Counted from the first letter of the stretch, positions 50,857 through 62,381 are shown. The stretch is DNA of 64,000 nucleotides from Orychophragmus violaceus (GCA_030180135.1 CM058240.1:71915581-71979580), one strand, 5' to 3'. Numbers and translations: made by a program. Notes: generated by a model not told the origin, from the sequence alone.

Positions 50857-51985
50857 TGTTGGAATTTCAGATACATCCATGGGGATGATCTGAGAAACAA
50901 GTCTGGCTCAAGAGAAATGAGGTAGAATAGGGAAAACAAGCCTAAGACCCAATTAGGGTTCTTAAGGCGCTAGAGAGAGAAAACTAGGGTTTGCGGTTAA
51001 AGAAGGAAACAAAAGCTATTCTACCTCAAACAAATGAACACTTAAGCTATATGAAAATGTTATCCAAGAGCTTAACATCACATAGGATTGTTTACTCATG
51101 ATAATGGATGACAAATCAGTAATTAGCTAAGAGGTGTTCTAAGAAGAAAGAAAAGGAAAACATGTAAGAGCATTATAAACCGAGAGACTCTCACACTTGG
51201 ATTAGTTATGGAAGAACTATCCAAGTGTGGTTTAGGACTGCCTTAGCAGCCCATCAAGGCTCTTACATGAGTCTACATTGTGTCTTGTTGAAGATCACAA
51301 TGAGAGTTTAAGAGAAAGAAACCGCAAGAACAAAACTAAAGGAAAGAGAGAAAGACTTAAGAGAGAATATCAAGAATCTTGTTGATTACTTGTGAGTGAA
51401 TTAGCAACTGGATACAATGGCGTGTAAGGCCTTTAAATAGGCTTACAACTAGGTCAAGACAACAATAAACAAAGACAACAATTCATAAGATCTCAACCGT
51501 TGATTCATTGGAGGGAAAGTAGATTTGAACTCAACGGTTGGATCTTCTTCTTTCATTTGGATTCTTGTGTCTTCTTGTGCTGATAGTGACATCTCTCTTC
51601 CCTTCCTTGGCGTGTTGTAGGTCTGGAGAGAGAGAGTCCACGCTTCCAAGAGTGATAGTGACTTGTCTTCACTCTTGTTCAGCCCTTAATCTCAACATGT
51701 GATCTTCCCTTGTTTAACCTTGTTGCATCCGAGACTTGTGTCTGAATATGCCCCACTTTTGCACATTGAATCCATCATCTTATTATCATCTGGCCCTGAC
51801 TTTGCACAGACCATTTTGTGCCCCAACTTTGCACAATCTTCTTCAAGGAGTGTTGCTTGGATAACACTCTTTTCTTGCTTGTGGAACCACCTCTTTTCTT
51901 GTGGAACACTTCTTCTTGCTTTGTTTAGGACTGAGGCTCGGCTTCTTCAGCCTCTCCTCATCCCATTTACTCCTCCTCTCTAATA
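50857..51985 (-). repeat. LTR of element B1, its 5' LTR (right side)
   Basis: 1129 bp. The TATA-like tttaaata is at 51432-51439, so transcription would run leftwards from here. The copies of the telo-box and the caacgg inverted repeat lie 3211 bp to the right of those in the left LTR. It ends at ctctaata, then the odd 10-bp agtctggctc starts. Confidence 0.9.
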
Positions 51986-51995
51986 AGTCTGGCTC
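51986..51995. other. Junction of elements B1 and B2 (agtctggctc)
   Basis: Ten bases match the LTR sequence found again 19 bp further on, after tgagaaaca. So the B2 LTR starts inside a one-and-a-half copy of a 19-bp unit and lacks the 34 bp that end intact LTRs. The junction shows neither a target duplication nor satellite, which points to recombination rather than simple insertion. Confidence 0.8.
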
Positions 51996-53094
51996 TGAGA
52001 AACAAGTCTGGCTCAAGAGAAATGAGGTAGAATAGGGAAAACAAGCCTAAGACCCAATTAGGGTTCTTAAGGCGCTAGAGAGAGAAAACTAGGGTTTGCG
52101 GTTAAAGAAGGAAACAAAAGCTATTCTACCTCAAACAAATGAACACTTAAGCTATATGAAAATGTTATCCAAGAGCTTAACATCACATAGGATTGTTTAC
52201 TCATGATAATGGATGACAAATCAGTAATTAGCTAAGAGGTGTTCTAAGAAGAAAGAAAAGGAAAACATGTAAGAGCATTATAAACCGAGAGACTCTCACA
52301 CTTGGATTAGTTATGGAAGAACTATCCAAGTGTGGTTTAGGACTGCCTTAGGAGCCCATCAAGGCTCTTACATGAGTCTACATTGTGTCTTGTTGAAGAT
52401 CACAATGAGAGTTTAAGAGAAAGAAACCGCAAGAACAAAACTAAAGGAAAGAGAGAAAGACTTAAGAGAGAATATCAAGAATCTTGTTGATTACTTGTGA
52501 GTGAATTAGCAACTGGATACAATGGCGTGTAAGGCCTTTAAATAGGCTTACAACTAGGTCAAGACAACAATAAACAAAGACAACAATTCATAAGATCTCA
52601 ACCGTTGATTCATTGGAGGGAAAGTAGATTTGAACTCAACGGTTGGATCTTCTTCTTTCATTTGGATTCTTGTGTCTTCTTGTGCTGATAGTGACATCTC
52701 TCTTCCCTTCCTTGGCGTGTTGTAGGTCTGGAGAGAGAGAGTCCACGCTTCCAAGAGTGATAGTGACTTGTCTTCACTCTTGTTCAGCCCTTAATCTCAA
52801 CATGTGATCTTCCCTTGTTTAACCTTGTTGCATCCGAGACTTGTGTCTGAATATGCCCCACTTTTGCACATTGAATCCATCATCTTATTATCATCTGGCC
52901 CTGACTTTGCACAGACCATTTTGTGCCCCAACTTTGCACAATCTTCTTCAAGGAGTGTTGCTTGGATAACACTCTTTTCTTGCTTGTGGAACCACCTCTT
53001 TTCTTGTGGAACACTTCTTGAAACTTGCTTTGTTTAGGACTGAGGCTCGGCTTCTTCAGCCTCTCCTCATCCCATTTACTCCTCCTCTCTAATA
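51996..53094 (-). repeat. Truncated LTR of element B2
   Basis: Matches the family-B LTR from its base 35 (tgagaaacaag) to its end at ctctaata, plus a 4-bp gain. The TATA-like tttaaata and the caacgg inverted repeat are kept. Confidence 0.88.
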
Positions 53095-55176
53095 CTCCCC
53101 CGCAAGCTTGGTCGCCGGGACTCCATAAGACCAAAGGGAGAAGAGGACCAAAGGCCAAGCTTGGAGCGGTTGAACTACCTCATTAAAAACCTCCTTAAGT
53201 AAAACCTCTTGGGATAAAACCTTAAGGAGGACAAAAAGAGTATAGTCCACCTACTCAAGATGTAACTTGACCTTGGTATCATCATCTTGAACTCACGGCT
53301 CACTTCTTTCTCCAACTCTTTCTTTCCTTAGCATTCCTTGGTTTGATCTCTTCTTGATATGAACTTCTTTGATCTTTGTTGTGTCTTTTGAAACTTGGAC
53401 TCTATAGTGCTCCGGCCTTTAACCCCAACATTGATAATCCTTCTCTTCCTGAGTTGAACTTCAAGTTGGTCTCATCTTCCTCTTGGAAAGACTTCAAGAC
53501 TTGCGGATGCTCCTCATAGCTCCTTCACTTTCTAATGCTCCTCAAGCATGTCTTTATCTTTTCCTTCAACACAAAGGTTTAAAGGAAACATGTTAAGTGT
53601 GTGCAAGACATTTAGAACATTAGCTAAGCATTAAACCTTTATGTTTAGAAACGTTTTGAGTATTAGTTTTAAAACGTTTTTGAATTGAAACACATGATCA
53701 CAACAAGATACTTAAGAGAAAAACAAGTCTAAAACGTTTTGAGAATAAGGTTTAAAACATTTTGACTTTGAAAACTTCACATAATCAAGAGAACTCATAA
53801 GATGGAAGCTTAATGAAAAATGAAAAAGAGGGTTTAGAAGTAGCCTGATTTCTTGTTGCGGTTGGGAGTGATTGAATGTTTGCCTTGTTGGAACATAACC
53901 ATGACTGATCCAACAAGCTCCCCCGCACCCTTGAATGGCTCTTCACCATGCGCATACATGACTTGTACAACTCCTTGTACAACTTCTTGAACAAGGCCTC
54001 TTCCTCCTTTGAATGGACAGCTTCTAAACCGCCAATACTCTTGGGAAGATCCTTGAATCATGAGCTCATCCACCAGCTGACTCCCAACTCGGTTATGGCT
54101 CCAACAAAATGAGGATTTCAGCTTATCCACAACTCCATGAGTTCACTGGTTTTGTTGGAGACTTCTTCAGCTCCTCAACCACACAACTCCAATAACATCA
54201 GCTTGAACCGCCACTTAGAGTGTGCACCCTCCTTTTGTGACTGATCCTCACTGCCAACACTTCTCCATTCCTCCTAAGAACACCAAGAACAAACACATAA
54301 CATTCTCAAGCAACACAAGTCTGGCCAGAACCATGAGCTTGATTAAGTTTCTGTGAAAGAAAAGAATGGGCTCTTTAGGAGTGAATTTTGAGAGAGAGAA
54401 TAAGAAAAGAAAAGAAAAATGAAGAATGGGAAAATGGATGACACAACTCAGATTTAAGAGTGTGTGCATCAGAGTATAAAGGAGTTTGAGAGTGAGAGAG
54501 AATGAGAATGTGATTTTGGAAGACAAAGCTCAGATTTAAGAGTATGTGAGCCAAAATCAGAGTATTAGAGAGTATGGGAGAATTGAAAGAAAAGAATGAA
54601 AAGAAAAGAAAATGTTTCAGGTTCAGGGACTAAGTTGAGCTTAGTTTAACTCAGAAACTTATGTGTTTAAGGTTCAGGGACTGAGTGTTTTCCTCAGTTT
54701 AACTCATAAACAATCACATGAAAAATAACCAGAGAAGTTAAGAGTGAAAGAAGCAATGATGTGCTCTTACACTTCTCTGATTTTTCTCAACAAGAACTTG
54801 TTGTCTCCCAAAGACAAATGAAGCAACAAGCAAGAAACGTCTATGGTTCAGGGACTGAGGGTTTTCTCTCAGTTTGACTCATGACAAAGAGAATGGCACC
54901 AAGTGAACTGAGTTTGGTCCATTTAAAACAATGCGGAAGCAAAACAGAGAGATAAGAGTGAAAGAAGCAAAGATGTGCTCTTACTCTCTCTGATTTTTCA
55001 TCAACAGCTTGTTAACTCTCAAGGAAGGTAGAGCAACAAGTTTTGATGGTTAGGAACCAAGGAAAACAGAAGCTTGGTCCTTGAAAACTTTACGGAAGCA
55101 AAACACTTAACAAGACAGATTTTGCTCTCTATCTTGAAACAACTTTGAGCCAACAACTTGTGTGGCTCTGATACCA
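53095..55176 (-). other. Non-coding internal region of element B2 with polypurine tract and primer site
   Basis: 2082 bp, nearly identical to 48775-50856. Polypurine tract at 53095-53103, three hairpin-prone repeats at 54620-54881, primer site (gctctgatacca) at 55165-55176. No protein domain was recognised. Confidence 0.82.
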
Positions 55177-56305
55177 TGTTGGAATTTCAGATACATCCAT
55201 GGGGATGATCTGAGAAACAAGTCTGGCTCAAGAGAAATGAGGTAGAATAGGGAAAACAAGCCTAAGACCCAATTAGGGTTCTTAAGGCGCTAGAGAGAGA
55301 AAACTAGGGTTTGCGGTTAAAGAAGGAAACAAAAGCTATTCTACCTCAAACAAATGAACACTTAAGCTATATGAAAATGTTATCCAAGAGCTTAACATCA
55401 CATAGGATTGTTTACTCATGATAATGGATGACAAATCAGTAATTAGCTAAGAGGTGTTCTAAGAAGAAAGAAAAGGAAAACATGTAAGAGCATTATAAAC
55501 CGAGAGACTCTCACACTTGGATTAGTTATGGAAGAACTATCCAAGTGTGGTTTAGGACTGCCTTAGCAGCCCATCAAGGCTCTTACATGAGTCTACATTG
55601 TGTCTTGTTGAAGATCACAATGAGAGTTTAAGAGAAAGAAACCGCAAGAACAAAACTAAAGGAAAGAGAGAAAGACTTAAGAGAGAATATCAAGAATCTT
55701 GTTGATTACTTGTGAGTGAATTAGCAACTGGATACAATGGCGTGTAAGGCCTTTAAATAGGCTTACAACTAGGTCAAGACAACAATAAACAAAGACAACA
55801 ATTCATAAGATCTCAACCGTTGATTCATTGGAGGGAAAGTAGATTTGAACTCAACGGTTGGATCTTCTTCTTTCATTTGGATTCTTGTGTCTTCTTGTGC
55901 TGATAGTGACATCTCTCTTCCCTTCCTTGGCGTGTTGTAGGTCTGGAGAGAGAGAGTCCACGCTTCCAAGAGTGATAGTGACTTGTCTTCACTCTTGTTC
56001 AGCCCTTAATCTCAACATGTGATCTTCCCTTGTTTAACCTTGTTGCATCCGAGACTTGTGTCTGAATATGCCCCACTTTTGCACATTGAATCCATCATCT
56101 TATTATCATCTGGCCCTGACTTTGCACAGACCATTTTGTGCCCCAACTTTGCACAATCTTCTTCAAGGAGTGTTGCTTGGATAACACTCTTTTCTTGCTT
56201 GTGGAACCACCTCTTTTCTTGTGGAATACTTCTTCTTGCTTTGTTTAGGACTGAGGCTCGGCTTCTTCAGCCTCTCCTCATCCCATTTACTCCTCCTCTC
56301 TAATA
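55177..56305 (-). repeat. 5' LTR of element B2 (right side, intact)
   Basis: 1129 bp from tgttggaatttc to ctctaata. TATA-like tttaaata at 55752-55759. One C-to-T change near 56227 against the B1 copies. The telo-box lies near 55305. Confidence 0.9.
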
Positions 56306-57684
56306 AAGACAACTATAAGTTAGTTTTTGCATGCTCTTAAAGGTAGAATGGGAAGCATGTTATACACGTTTATGTTCATTTTAAACACCCCTAAGTAACC
56401 CTACTAACATACAAGAAAGAAACTTTGATATTCCAAAATGTCCTATGAGAATCCGAAACAAAACTTTTGTTACCAAAACTTCTTAAAACATATGTATCAT
56501 GGATTGGAGAAATTAGGTGAGGTAAGACAACTATAAGTTAGTTTTTGCATGCTCTTAAAGGTAGATTGAGAAGCATGTTATACAAGTTTTTGTTCACTTT
56601 AAACACCCCCCTAAATAACCCTATTAACAGACAAGAAAGAAACTTTGATCTTCTAAAATGTCCTATGAGAATCCTAAACAAAACATTTTTACCAAAATTT
56701 CTTGAAACATATGTGTCATGGATTGGAGAAATTAGGTGAGGTAAGACAACTATAAGATAGTTTTTGTATGCTCTTAAAGGAAGAATGACAAGAATGTTAT
56801 ACAAGTTTATGTTCTTTTAAACACCCCTAAGTAACACTACTAACAGAAAAGAAAGAAATTTTGATCCTCTAAAATGTCCTATGAGAATCCTAAACAAAAC
56901 ATTTTTACCAAAACTTCTTGAAACATATGTGTCATGGATTAGAGAAATTAGGTGAGGTAAGACAACTATAAGTTAGTTTTTGCATGCTCTTAAAGGTAGA
57001 ATGAGAAGCATGTTATACAAGTTTATGTTCACTTTAAACACCCCTAAGTAACCCTACTAACAGACAAGAGAGAAACTTTGATCTTCTAAAATGTCCTATG
57101 AGAATCCTAAACAAAACTTTTTTACCAAAACTTCTTAAAACATATGTATCATGGATTGGAGAAATTAGGTGAGGTAAGACAACTATAAGTTAGTTTTTGC
57201 ATGCTCTTAAAGGTAGAATGGGAAGCATGCTATACAAGTTTATGTTCATTTTAAACACCCCTAAGTAACCCTACTAACATACAAGAAAGAAACTTTGATA
57301 TTCCAAAATGTCATATGAGAATCCGAAACAAAACTTTTGTTACCAAAACTTCTTAAAACATATGTATCATGGATTGGAGAAATTAGGTGAGGTAAGACAA
57401 CTATAAGTTAGTTTTTGCATGCTCTTAAAGGTAGATTGAGAAGCATGTTATACAAGTTTTTGTTCACTTTAAACACCCCCCTAAATAACCCTATTAACAG
57501 ACAAGAAAGAAACTTTGATCTTCTAAAATGTCCTATGAGAATCCTAAACAAAACATTTTTACCAAAATTTCTTGAAACATATGTGTCATGGATTGGAGAA
57601 ATTAGGTGAGGTAAGACAACTATAAGATAGTTTTTGTATGCTCTTAAAGGAAGAATGACAAGAATGTTATACAAGTTTATGTTC
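56306..57684 (-). repeat. Satellite array, inverted segment (about 6 monomers)
   Basis: The same monomer family as 1-47645 but reverse complemented: it reads aagacaactataagttag, the complement of ctaacttatagttgtctt. Monomers are more divergent than in the main array, with atccgaaac, catacaagaaag and gatattcc variants. A four-monomer period of 870 bp is visible (56538/57408 and 56545/57415). The right edge is the insertion point of element C, with tgttc at 57680-57684 as its target duplication. The 88-codon open frames here span two monomers and are not considered genes. Confidence 0.95.
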
Positions 57685-59001
57685 TGTTGGGATTTCAGAG
57701 ACTTAGCTCTTATTCCATGATGGGAATGAAGAGACTAAGCTCATGAACAAGAAACAATAAATGGACAGAAACAATTTAAGGGAGACTAAATTGAATCTGT
57801 TTAAAGAGAGACCAACTAGTTTGAGATTGATTCAACTCTATTAGAGCTTTGTAGCCTAGAGAAGATCAAAACCAGTAAGCTAGTGGTTTATAGGAGCACT
57901 TAGCTATATGAAAACTAGACCAGGAGCTTAACTACTCATCAAGAGTGTTTACTCATGAATCTGGACAGAATCAGTAATTAGCAAGTGTTATCCTTAAGAA
58001 GAAGAGCATAAGAGAACCGCACCAAGCTTGTCTTGGTGAGAACCGGTTCTACTTAGCTTTGACAAGAACACCTATCTATTTGAGACTTATCCAGGAGCTT
58101 AACATCACTTATAGAGTGTGTTTACTCATGAGGATTAAGAGAATCAGTAAGTAGAAGGTGTTGTTCTTGTAATATCCATGAAGAGCAGATTTGAGTTAGC
58201 TCTTGATTTAGCTATTGAAAAGCTAATCAAGAGCATAACAAGGGAGCATTGAAGCAACCCTAGATCATGTCTCTTCCTGGTTCTTATTGTGTTTGAGAGA
58301 GAGACACAATAAGGGAGAAGGATAGCATGAAAGAAAGACAAGAGAATAAGAGAATGAATCTAATTGTTGTTCAATTGATTGAGTATTACAAGTGTGTTTT
58401 CATCTCTTTATATAGAGAATCCTAACAAGAAGGAGCCCTAGTTCATCTTACAATTCGAAATATACCATGGGGGGGAAGGTGAATTCATTTGAATTTGAAT
58501 TCACATGAAGACAAAAAACAGATTTGTCTAAGAAGTGAAAGTGACAACTCCTTGTGGTCCATGCTTGAAAGTGACAGCTTGTCCTTGTGGTCCATGCTGT
58601 CCATACCTTCTCCAACAGCTCTTTCCCTCTCTATTTCGAACTCTTACAGACATGGCTCTTCTTTTGCACTTTGATAATCTCATCCTTGATAATTCAGACA
58701 TCCGGACACCCCGGTTTTGCACATTATCAAGATACCCTTGTTTTGCACATTCTGAAGCTTGATCCGGATGTCCCTGATTTTGCACATCTCTTTTGTGCCT
58801 TGATAATGCACTTGGAGATGTCCCTGATTTTACACATTGAGATGAAGTCCCTGATAATGCACTTTGATTGTGCACTTCTCGGGCTTCATCTCAATAGCTG
58901 CTCTTCTTCTTGACACACCAAAGATGATTTAGGAGGAGAGTCTTCAGCCTTCCTTAGCTTATGTCCAGCCTTGCCTCTCCATTCCTTCTTCCTCTCTAAT
59001 A
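57685..59001 (-). repeat. 3' LTR of element C (left side)
   Basis: 1317 bp. On the plus strand it holds a TATA complement ctttatata at 58406-58414, an inverted repeat gtgaattc...gaattcac at 58479-58504, and at about 58655-58885 many short copies of a ttttgcacat or ataatgcact motif. The longer open frames (up to 115 codons) lie in this low-complexity part and resemble no known protein. Confidence 0.9.
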
Positions 59002-60605
59002 CTCCCCCGCAAGCTTGGGCGTCGGGACACTAAAGGACCAAAGGCCAAGCTTGGAGATGCGGGAGCTACCTCATTAAAAACCTCCTTAAGGAAAACCTCA
59101 TGGGATAAAACCCTAAGGAGGGAAAAAGAGTATAGCTTCCACATGCCCTTGATGTAAGCTTTGACCATTGTTCCTTTGTGTATGATTTGGCCGGTTCTTT
59201 AGATTGCCTTCTCCATCTTGGATCAAGCTTCTCCATTGGACCTTCCATGACCTTGCCTCAAGTCTTAGCCTTCCTTTATGCCATTCCTTGAGTCCTTTCC
59301 TTGTCACCCAAACTGCCCACGGTCTTACTCCTCCTTTAGGTCTCCTAATGAACCTTCACATCAAAGATTCAAAGAAGACTTGTTAAAGTAAAATGCCATG
59401 AGTTTTAAGTATATGATTAAGCAATGGATAAGTAACTCAAGAGATTTAAGTGACTGAATGAAGACATAAAAAAAACAGTGAGAGTTTAGGAGGTTAGCCT
59501 TTTCAATCTTTGGTTGTGCTTTGAGAAGAGTCTGATTTTAGGAGTTCCTCTTCGGTTTACTCCATTTCCTTGAGGTTTTACACCTCCCCCGGACTGTTAA
59601 GCTTCCTCCAAGCTTGTTGGCTTTAGACCTGGACATGAGCCACGCCTTTAAACCTTCCCTTAAGCCATCTTGAAGTTGGAAGCACCATTTGTGAGTTGAT
59701 TCATCAGTTGCATAACCGGTTCTAACTCCTCTTCTTTGGCTGCTCCTTAATAACTTTTCTGTGACCTTTGGAGCTATGTGAAGTCTTAACAGCCTTGATG
59801 GGTTGTTTAACTTGTAGCCTCCCTTAAGTATGGACACCTTTTGGTCTGCTCCTTTGTTAGCTTCAGATTAACCACACCATGCTAAGAGCCAATCCTCCAT
59901 CACTACTCCATCTTAGAGCAGCTTCAAGACTGATCTTCCTAACCATGATGCACACTGAGCCTTGAATCCAAGCTTCCATCACTGTCTCTTCTTGAAACAG
60001 CTTCTAGACTTGATTATCCAAGAAATCAGTGTTGCCTTTCTTGACTAACTTTTTGTAGCAGCTTCTGGACGCCCCTTCTTCTTAGGTAAGCTCAAGACCA
60101 ATGGGAACAGCCACTTAGAAACTGAACTCCAGCCCTTTTGTAAACTGCCCTCACTAGTTGGTTCATCATTCCACCTAAAAACACCAAGAAACACACAATA
60201 ATCCTCAAAATAACACAGCTTTGATCAGGAGCTATGTACTCTGATTTTTAAGTCATTGTGAGCTAAGGAGCTTCAAGGACAGAACTCAGAGAGAATGTGT
60301 GAAGTATAAGTAACCAGAGAATGAAAGAAAAAAAAAATGCAGAGAATGAGAGAATGAATGCTTGAGAATGAGAGTATAAATGAATGAGAGAATAAATGAG
60401 AGAATGAATGGGAGAATGAAAGGGAAGTTCAGGGACTGAGTTTTGCTCAGTTTGAGCTTTGGGTTTTGAGAACATTGACTGAGTTTTGCTCAGTTTACTC
60501 TCAGACTTTTGCGGAAGCTTTGACTGAGAAAGGGACAGAGTTTTGCTCTGTTTTTCTCTGGTTTTTGAGCTTGATTCAATCCTAGAATCTTATGCTCTGA
60601 TACCA
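59002..60605 (-). other. Non-coding internal region of element C with polypurine tract and primer site
   Basis: Polypurine tract at 59002-59010 (minus strand gcgggggag) and primer site gctctgatacca at 60594-60605, matching the initiator-Met tRNA on the minus strand. The longest open frame, 59538-59837 on the minus strand (99 codons, basic), has no recognised domain. Around 60290-60430 lies a gagaatga-rich stretch, followed by the hairpin-prone repeats at 60427-60561. Confidence 0.82.
60427..60561 (-). repeat. Hairpin-prone repeats near the primer site of element C
   Basis: gttcagggactgag is followed by ttttgctcag, a perfect five-base inverted pair; ttgactgagttttgctcag comes again at about 60475, and gacagagttttgctctg at about 60533. 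They start about 33 bases from the primer site. The core resembles the family-B repeats at 50300-50561. Confidence 0.65.
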
Positions 60606-61922
60606 TGTTGGGATTTCAGAGACTTAGCTCTTATTCCATGATGGGAATGAAGAGACTAAGCTCATGAACAAGAAACAATAAATGGACAGAAACAATTTAA
60701 GGGAGACTAAATTGAATCTGTTTAAAGAGAGACCAACTAGTTTGAGATTGATTCAACTCTATTAGAGCTTTGTAGCCTAGAGAAGATCAAAACCAGTAAG
60801 CTAGTGGTTTATAGGAGCACTTAGCTATATGAAAACTAGACCAGGAGCTTAACTACTCATCAAGAGTGTTTACTCATGAATCTGGACAGAATCAGTAATT
60901 AGCAAGTGTTATCCTTAAGAAGAAGAGCATAAGAGAACCGCACCAAGCTTGTCTTGGTGAGAACCGGTTCTACTTAGCTTTGACAAGAACACCTATCTAT
61001 TTGAGACTTATCCAGGAGCTTAACATCACTTATAGAGTGTGTTTACTCATGAGGATTAAGAGAATCAGTAAGTAGAAGGTGTTGTTCTTGTAATATCCAT
61101 GAAGAGCAGATTTGAGTTAGCTCTTGATTTAGCTATTGAAAAGCTAATCAAGAGCATAACAAGGGAGCATTGAAGCAACCCTAGATCATGTCTCTTCCTG
61201 GTTCTTATTGTGTTTGAGAGAGAGACACAATAAGGGAGAAGGATAGCATGAAAGAAAGACAAGAGAATAAGAGAATGAATCTAATTGTTGTTCAATTGAT
61301 TGAGTATTACAAGTGTGTTTTCATCTCTTTATATAGAGAATCCTAACAAGAAGGAGCCCTAGTTCATCTTACAATTCGAAATATACCATGGGGGGGAAGG
61401 TGAATTCATTTGAATTTGAATTCACATGAAGACAAAAAACAGATTTGTCCAAGAAGTGAAAGTGACAACTCCTTGTGGTCCATGCTTGAAAGTGACAGCT
61501 TGTCCTTGTGGTCCATGCTGTCCATACCTTCTCCAACAGCTCTTTCCCTCTCTATTTCGAACTCTTACAGACATGGCTCTTCTTTTGCACTTTGATAATC
61601 TCATCCTTGATAATTCAGACATCCGGACACCCTGGTTTTGCACATTATCAAGATACCCTTGTTTTGCACATTCTGAAGCTTGATCCGGATGTCCCTGATT
61701 TTGCACATCTCTTTTGTGCCTTGATAATGCACTTGGAGATGTCCCTGATTTTGCACATTGAGATGAAGTCCCTGATAATGCACTTTGATTGTGCACTTCT
61801 CGGGCTTCATCTCAATAGCTGCTCTTCTTCTTGACACACCAAAGATGATTTAGGAGGAGAGTCTTCGGCCTTCCTTAGCTTATGTCCAGCCTTGCCTCTC
61901 CATTCCTTCTTCCTCTCTAATA
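60606..61922 (-). repeat. 5' LTR of element C (right side)
   Basis: 1317 bp, about 99.7 percent identical to the left LTR as counted by eye. TATA complement ctttatata at 61327-61335; transcription would run leftwards. It is followed by the target duplication tgttc. Confidence 0.92.
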
Positions 61923-62381
61923 TGTTCTTTTAAACACCCCTAAGTAACACTACTAACAGACAAGAAAGAAACTTTGATCTTCTAAAATGTCCTATGAGAA
62001 TCCTAAACAAAACATTTTTACCAAAACTTCTTGAAACATATGTGTCATGGATTAGAGAAATTAGGTGAGGTAAGACAACTATAAGTTACTTTTTGCATGC
62101 TCTTAAAGGTAGAATGAGAAGCATGTTATACAAGTTTATGTTCACTTGAAACACCCCTAATTAGCCCTACTAACAGACAAGAAAGAAACTTTGATCTTCT
62201 AAAATGTCCTATGAGAATCCTAAACAAAACTTTTTTACCAAAACTTCTTGAAACATATGTGTCATGGATTAGAGAAATTAGGTGAGGTAAGACAACTATA
62301 AGTTAGTTTTTGCATGCTCTTAAAGGTAGAATGAGAAGCATGTTATACAAGTTTTTGTTCACTTTAAACACCCCCCTAAAT
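61923..62381 (-). repeat. Satellite array, inverted segment after element C (about 2 monomers)
   Basis: Starts with the second tgttc copy and continues the monomer that element C split, in the same reversed orientation as 56306-57684. It ends inside an A-like monomer, after cccccctaaat, where the next Copia element begins. Confidence 0.95.

Larger units (their letters stand above)
47646..51985 (-). mobile_element. Element B1: non-autonomous LTR retrotransposon, complete
   Basis: A 4340-bp element on the minus strand, with 1129-bp LTRs at 47646-48774 and 50857-51985 around a 2082-bp internal part. Read on the minus strand the LTRs begin TATTAGAGAGG and end CCAACA, the primer site adjoins the right LTR and a polypurine tract adjoins the left one. 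I saw one mismatch between the LTRs (48730 against 51941). No Gag, protease, integrase or RT motif is present in any frame; the longest internal frame is under 100 codons. Flanks do not match: cattt on the left, agtct on the right, so no target duplication remains. It probably depends on enzymes from another Copia element. Confidence 0.88.
51996..56305 (-). mobile_element. Element B2: second copy of family B, one LTR truncated
   Basis: Same strand and layout as B1: truncated LTR 51996-53094, internal part 53095-55176 (again 2082 bp), intact LTR 55177-56305 (1129 bp). Differences from B1 are few: a C-to-G change near 52351, a 4-bp gain near 53020 that shortens an open frame, A to G at about 53117, G to A near 54431 and C to T near 56227. 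The missing 34 bp are the end of its 3' LTR. Satellite in reversed orientation begins at once after 56305 with aagac, which does not match the left flank of either copy. Confidence 0.87.
57685..61922 (-). mobile_element. Element C: non-autonomous LTR retrotransposon with target duplication
   Basis: A 4238-bp element on the minus strand: LTRs 57685-59001 and 60606-61922 (1317 bp each) and an internal part of 1604 bp. On its own strand it begins TATTAGAGAGG and ends CCCAACA. The 5 bp tgttc stand on both sides (57680-57684, 61923-61927), and removing the element restores a D-type satellite monomer. Four LTR mismatches were seen by eye (T/C near 58528, C/T near 58712, A/G near 58831, A/G near 58946). 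No retrotransposon protein motif is found. Its ends resemble family B, including ctctctaata and the following ctcccccgcaagcttgg. Confidence 0.93.

Noticed and set aside
56538..56804. 88-codon frame in the inverted array, repeated at 57408
   Set aside because: It spans two monomers by chance continuity of frame and repeats with the 870-bp period.
58528..58875. Open frames of up to 115 codons in the LTR of element C, and 94-codon frames in the LTR of B
   Set aside because: They lie in short-repeat, low-complexity LTR sequence, overlap frames on the other strand, and in B a 4-bp gain in one copy breaks the frame.
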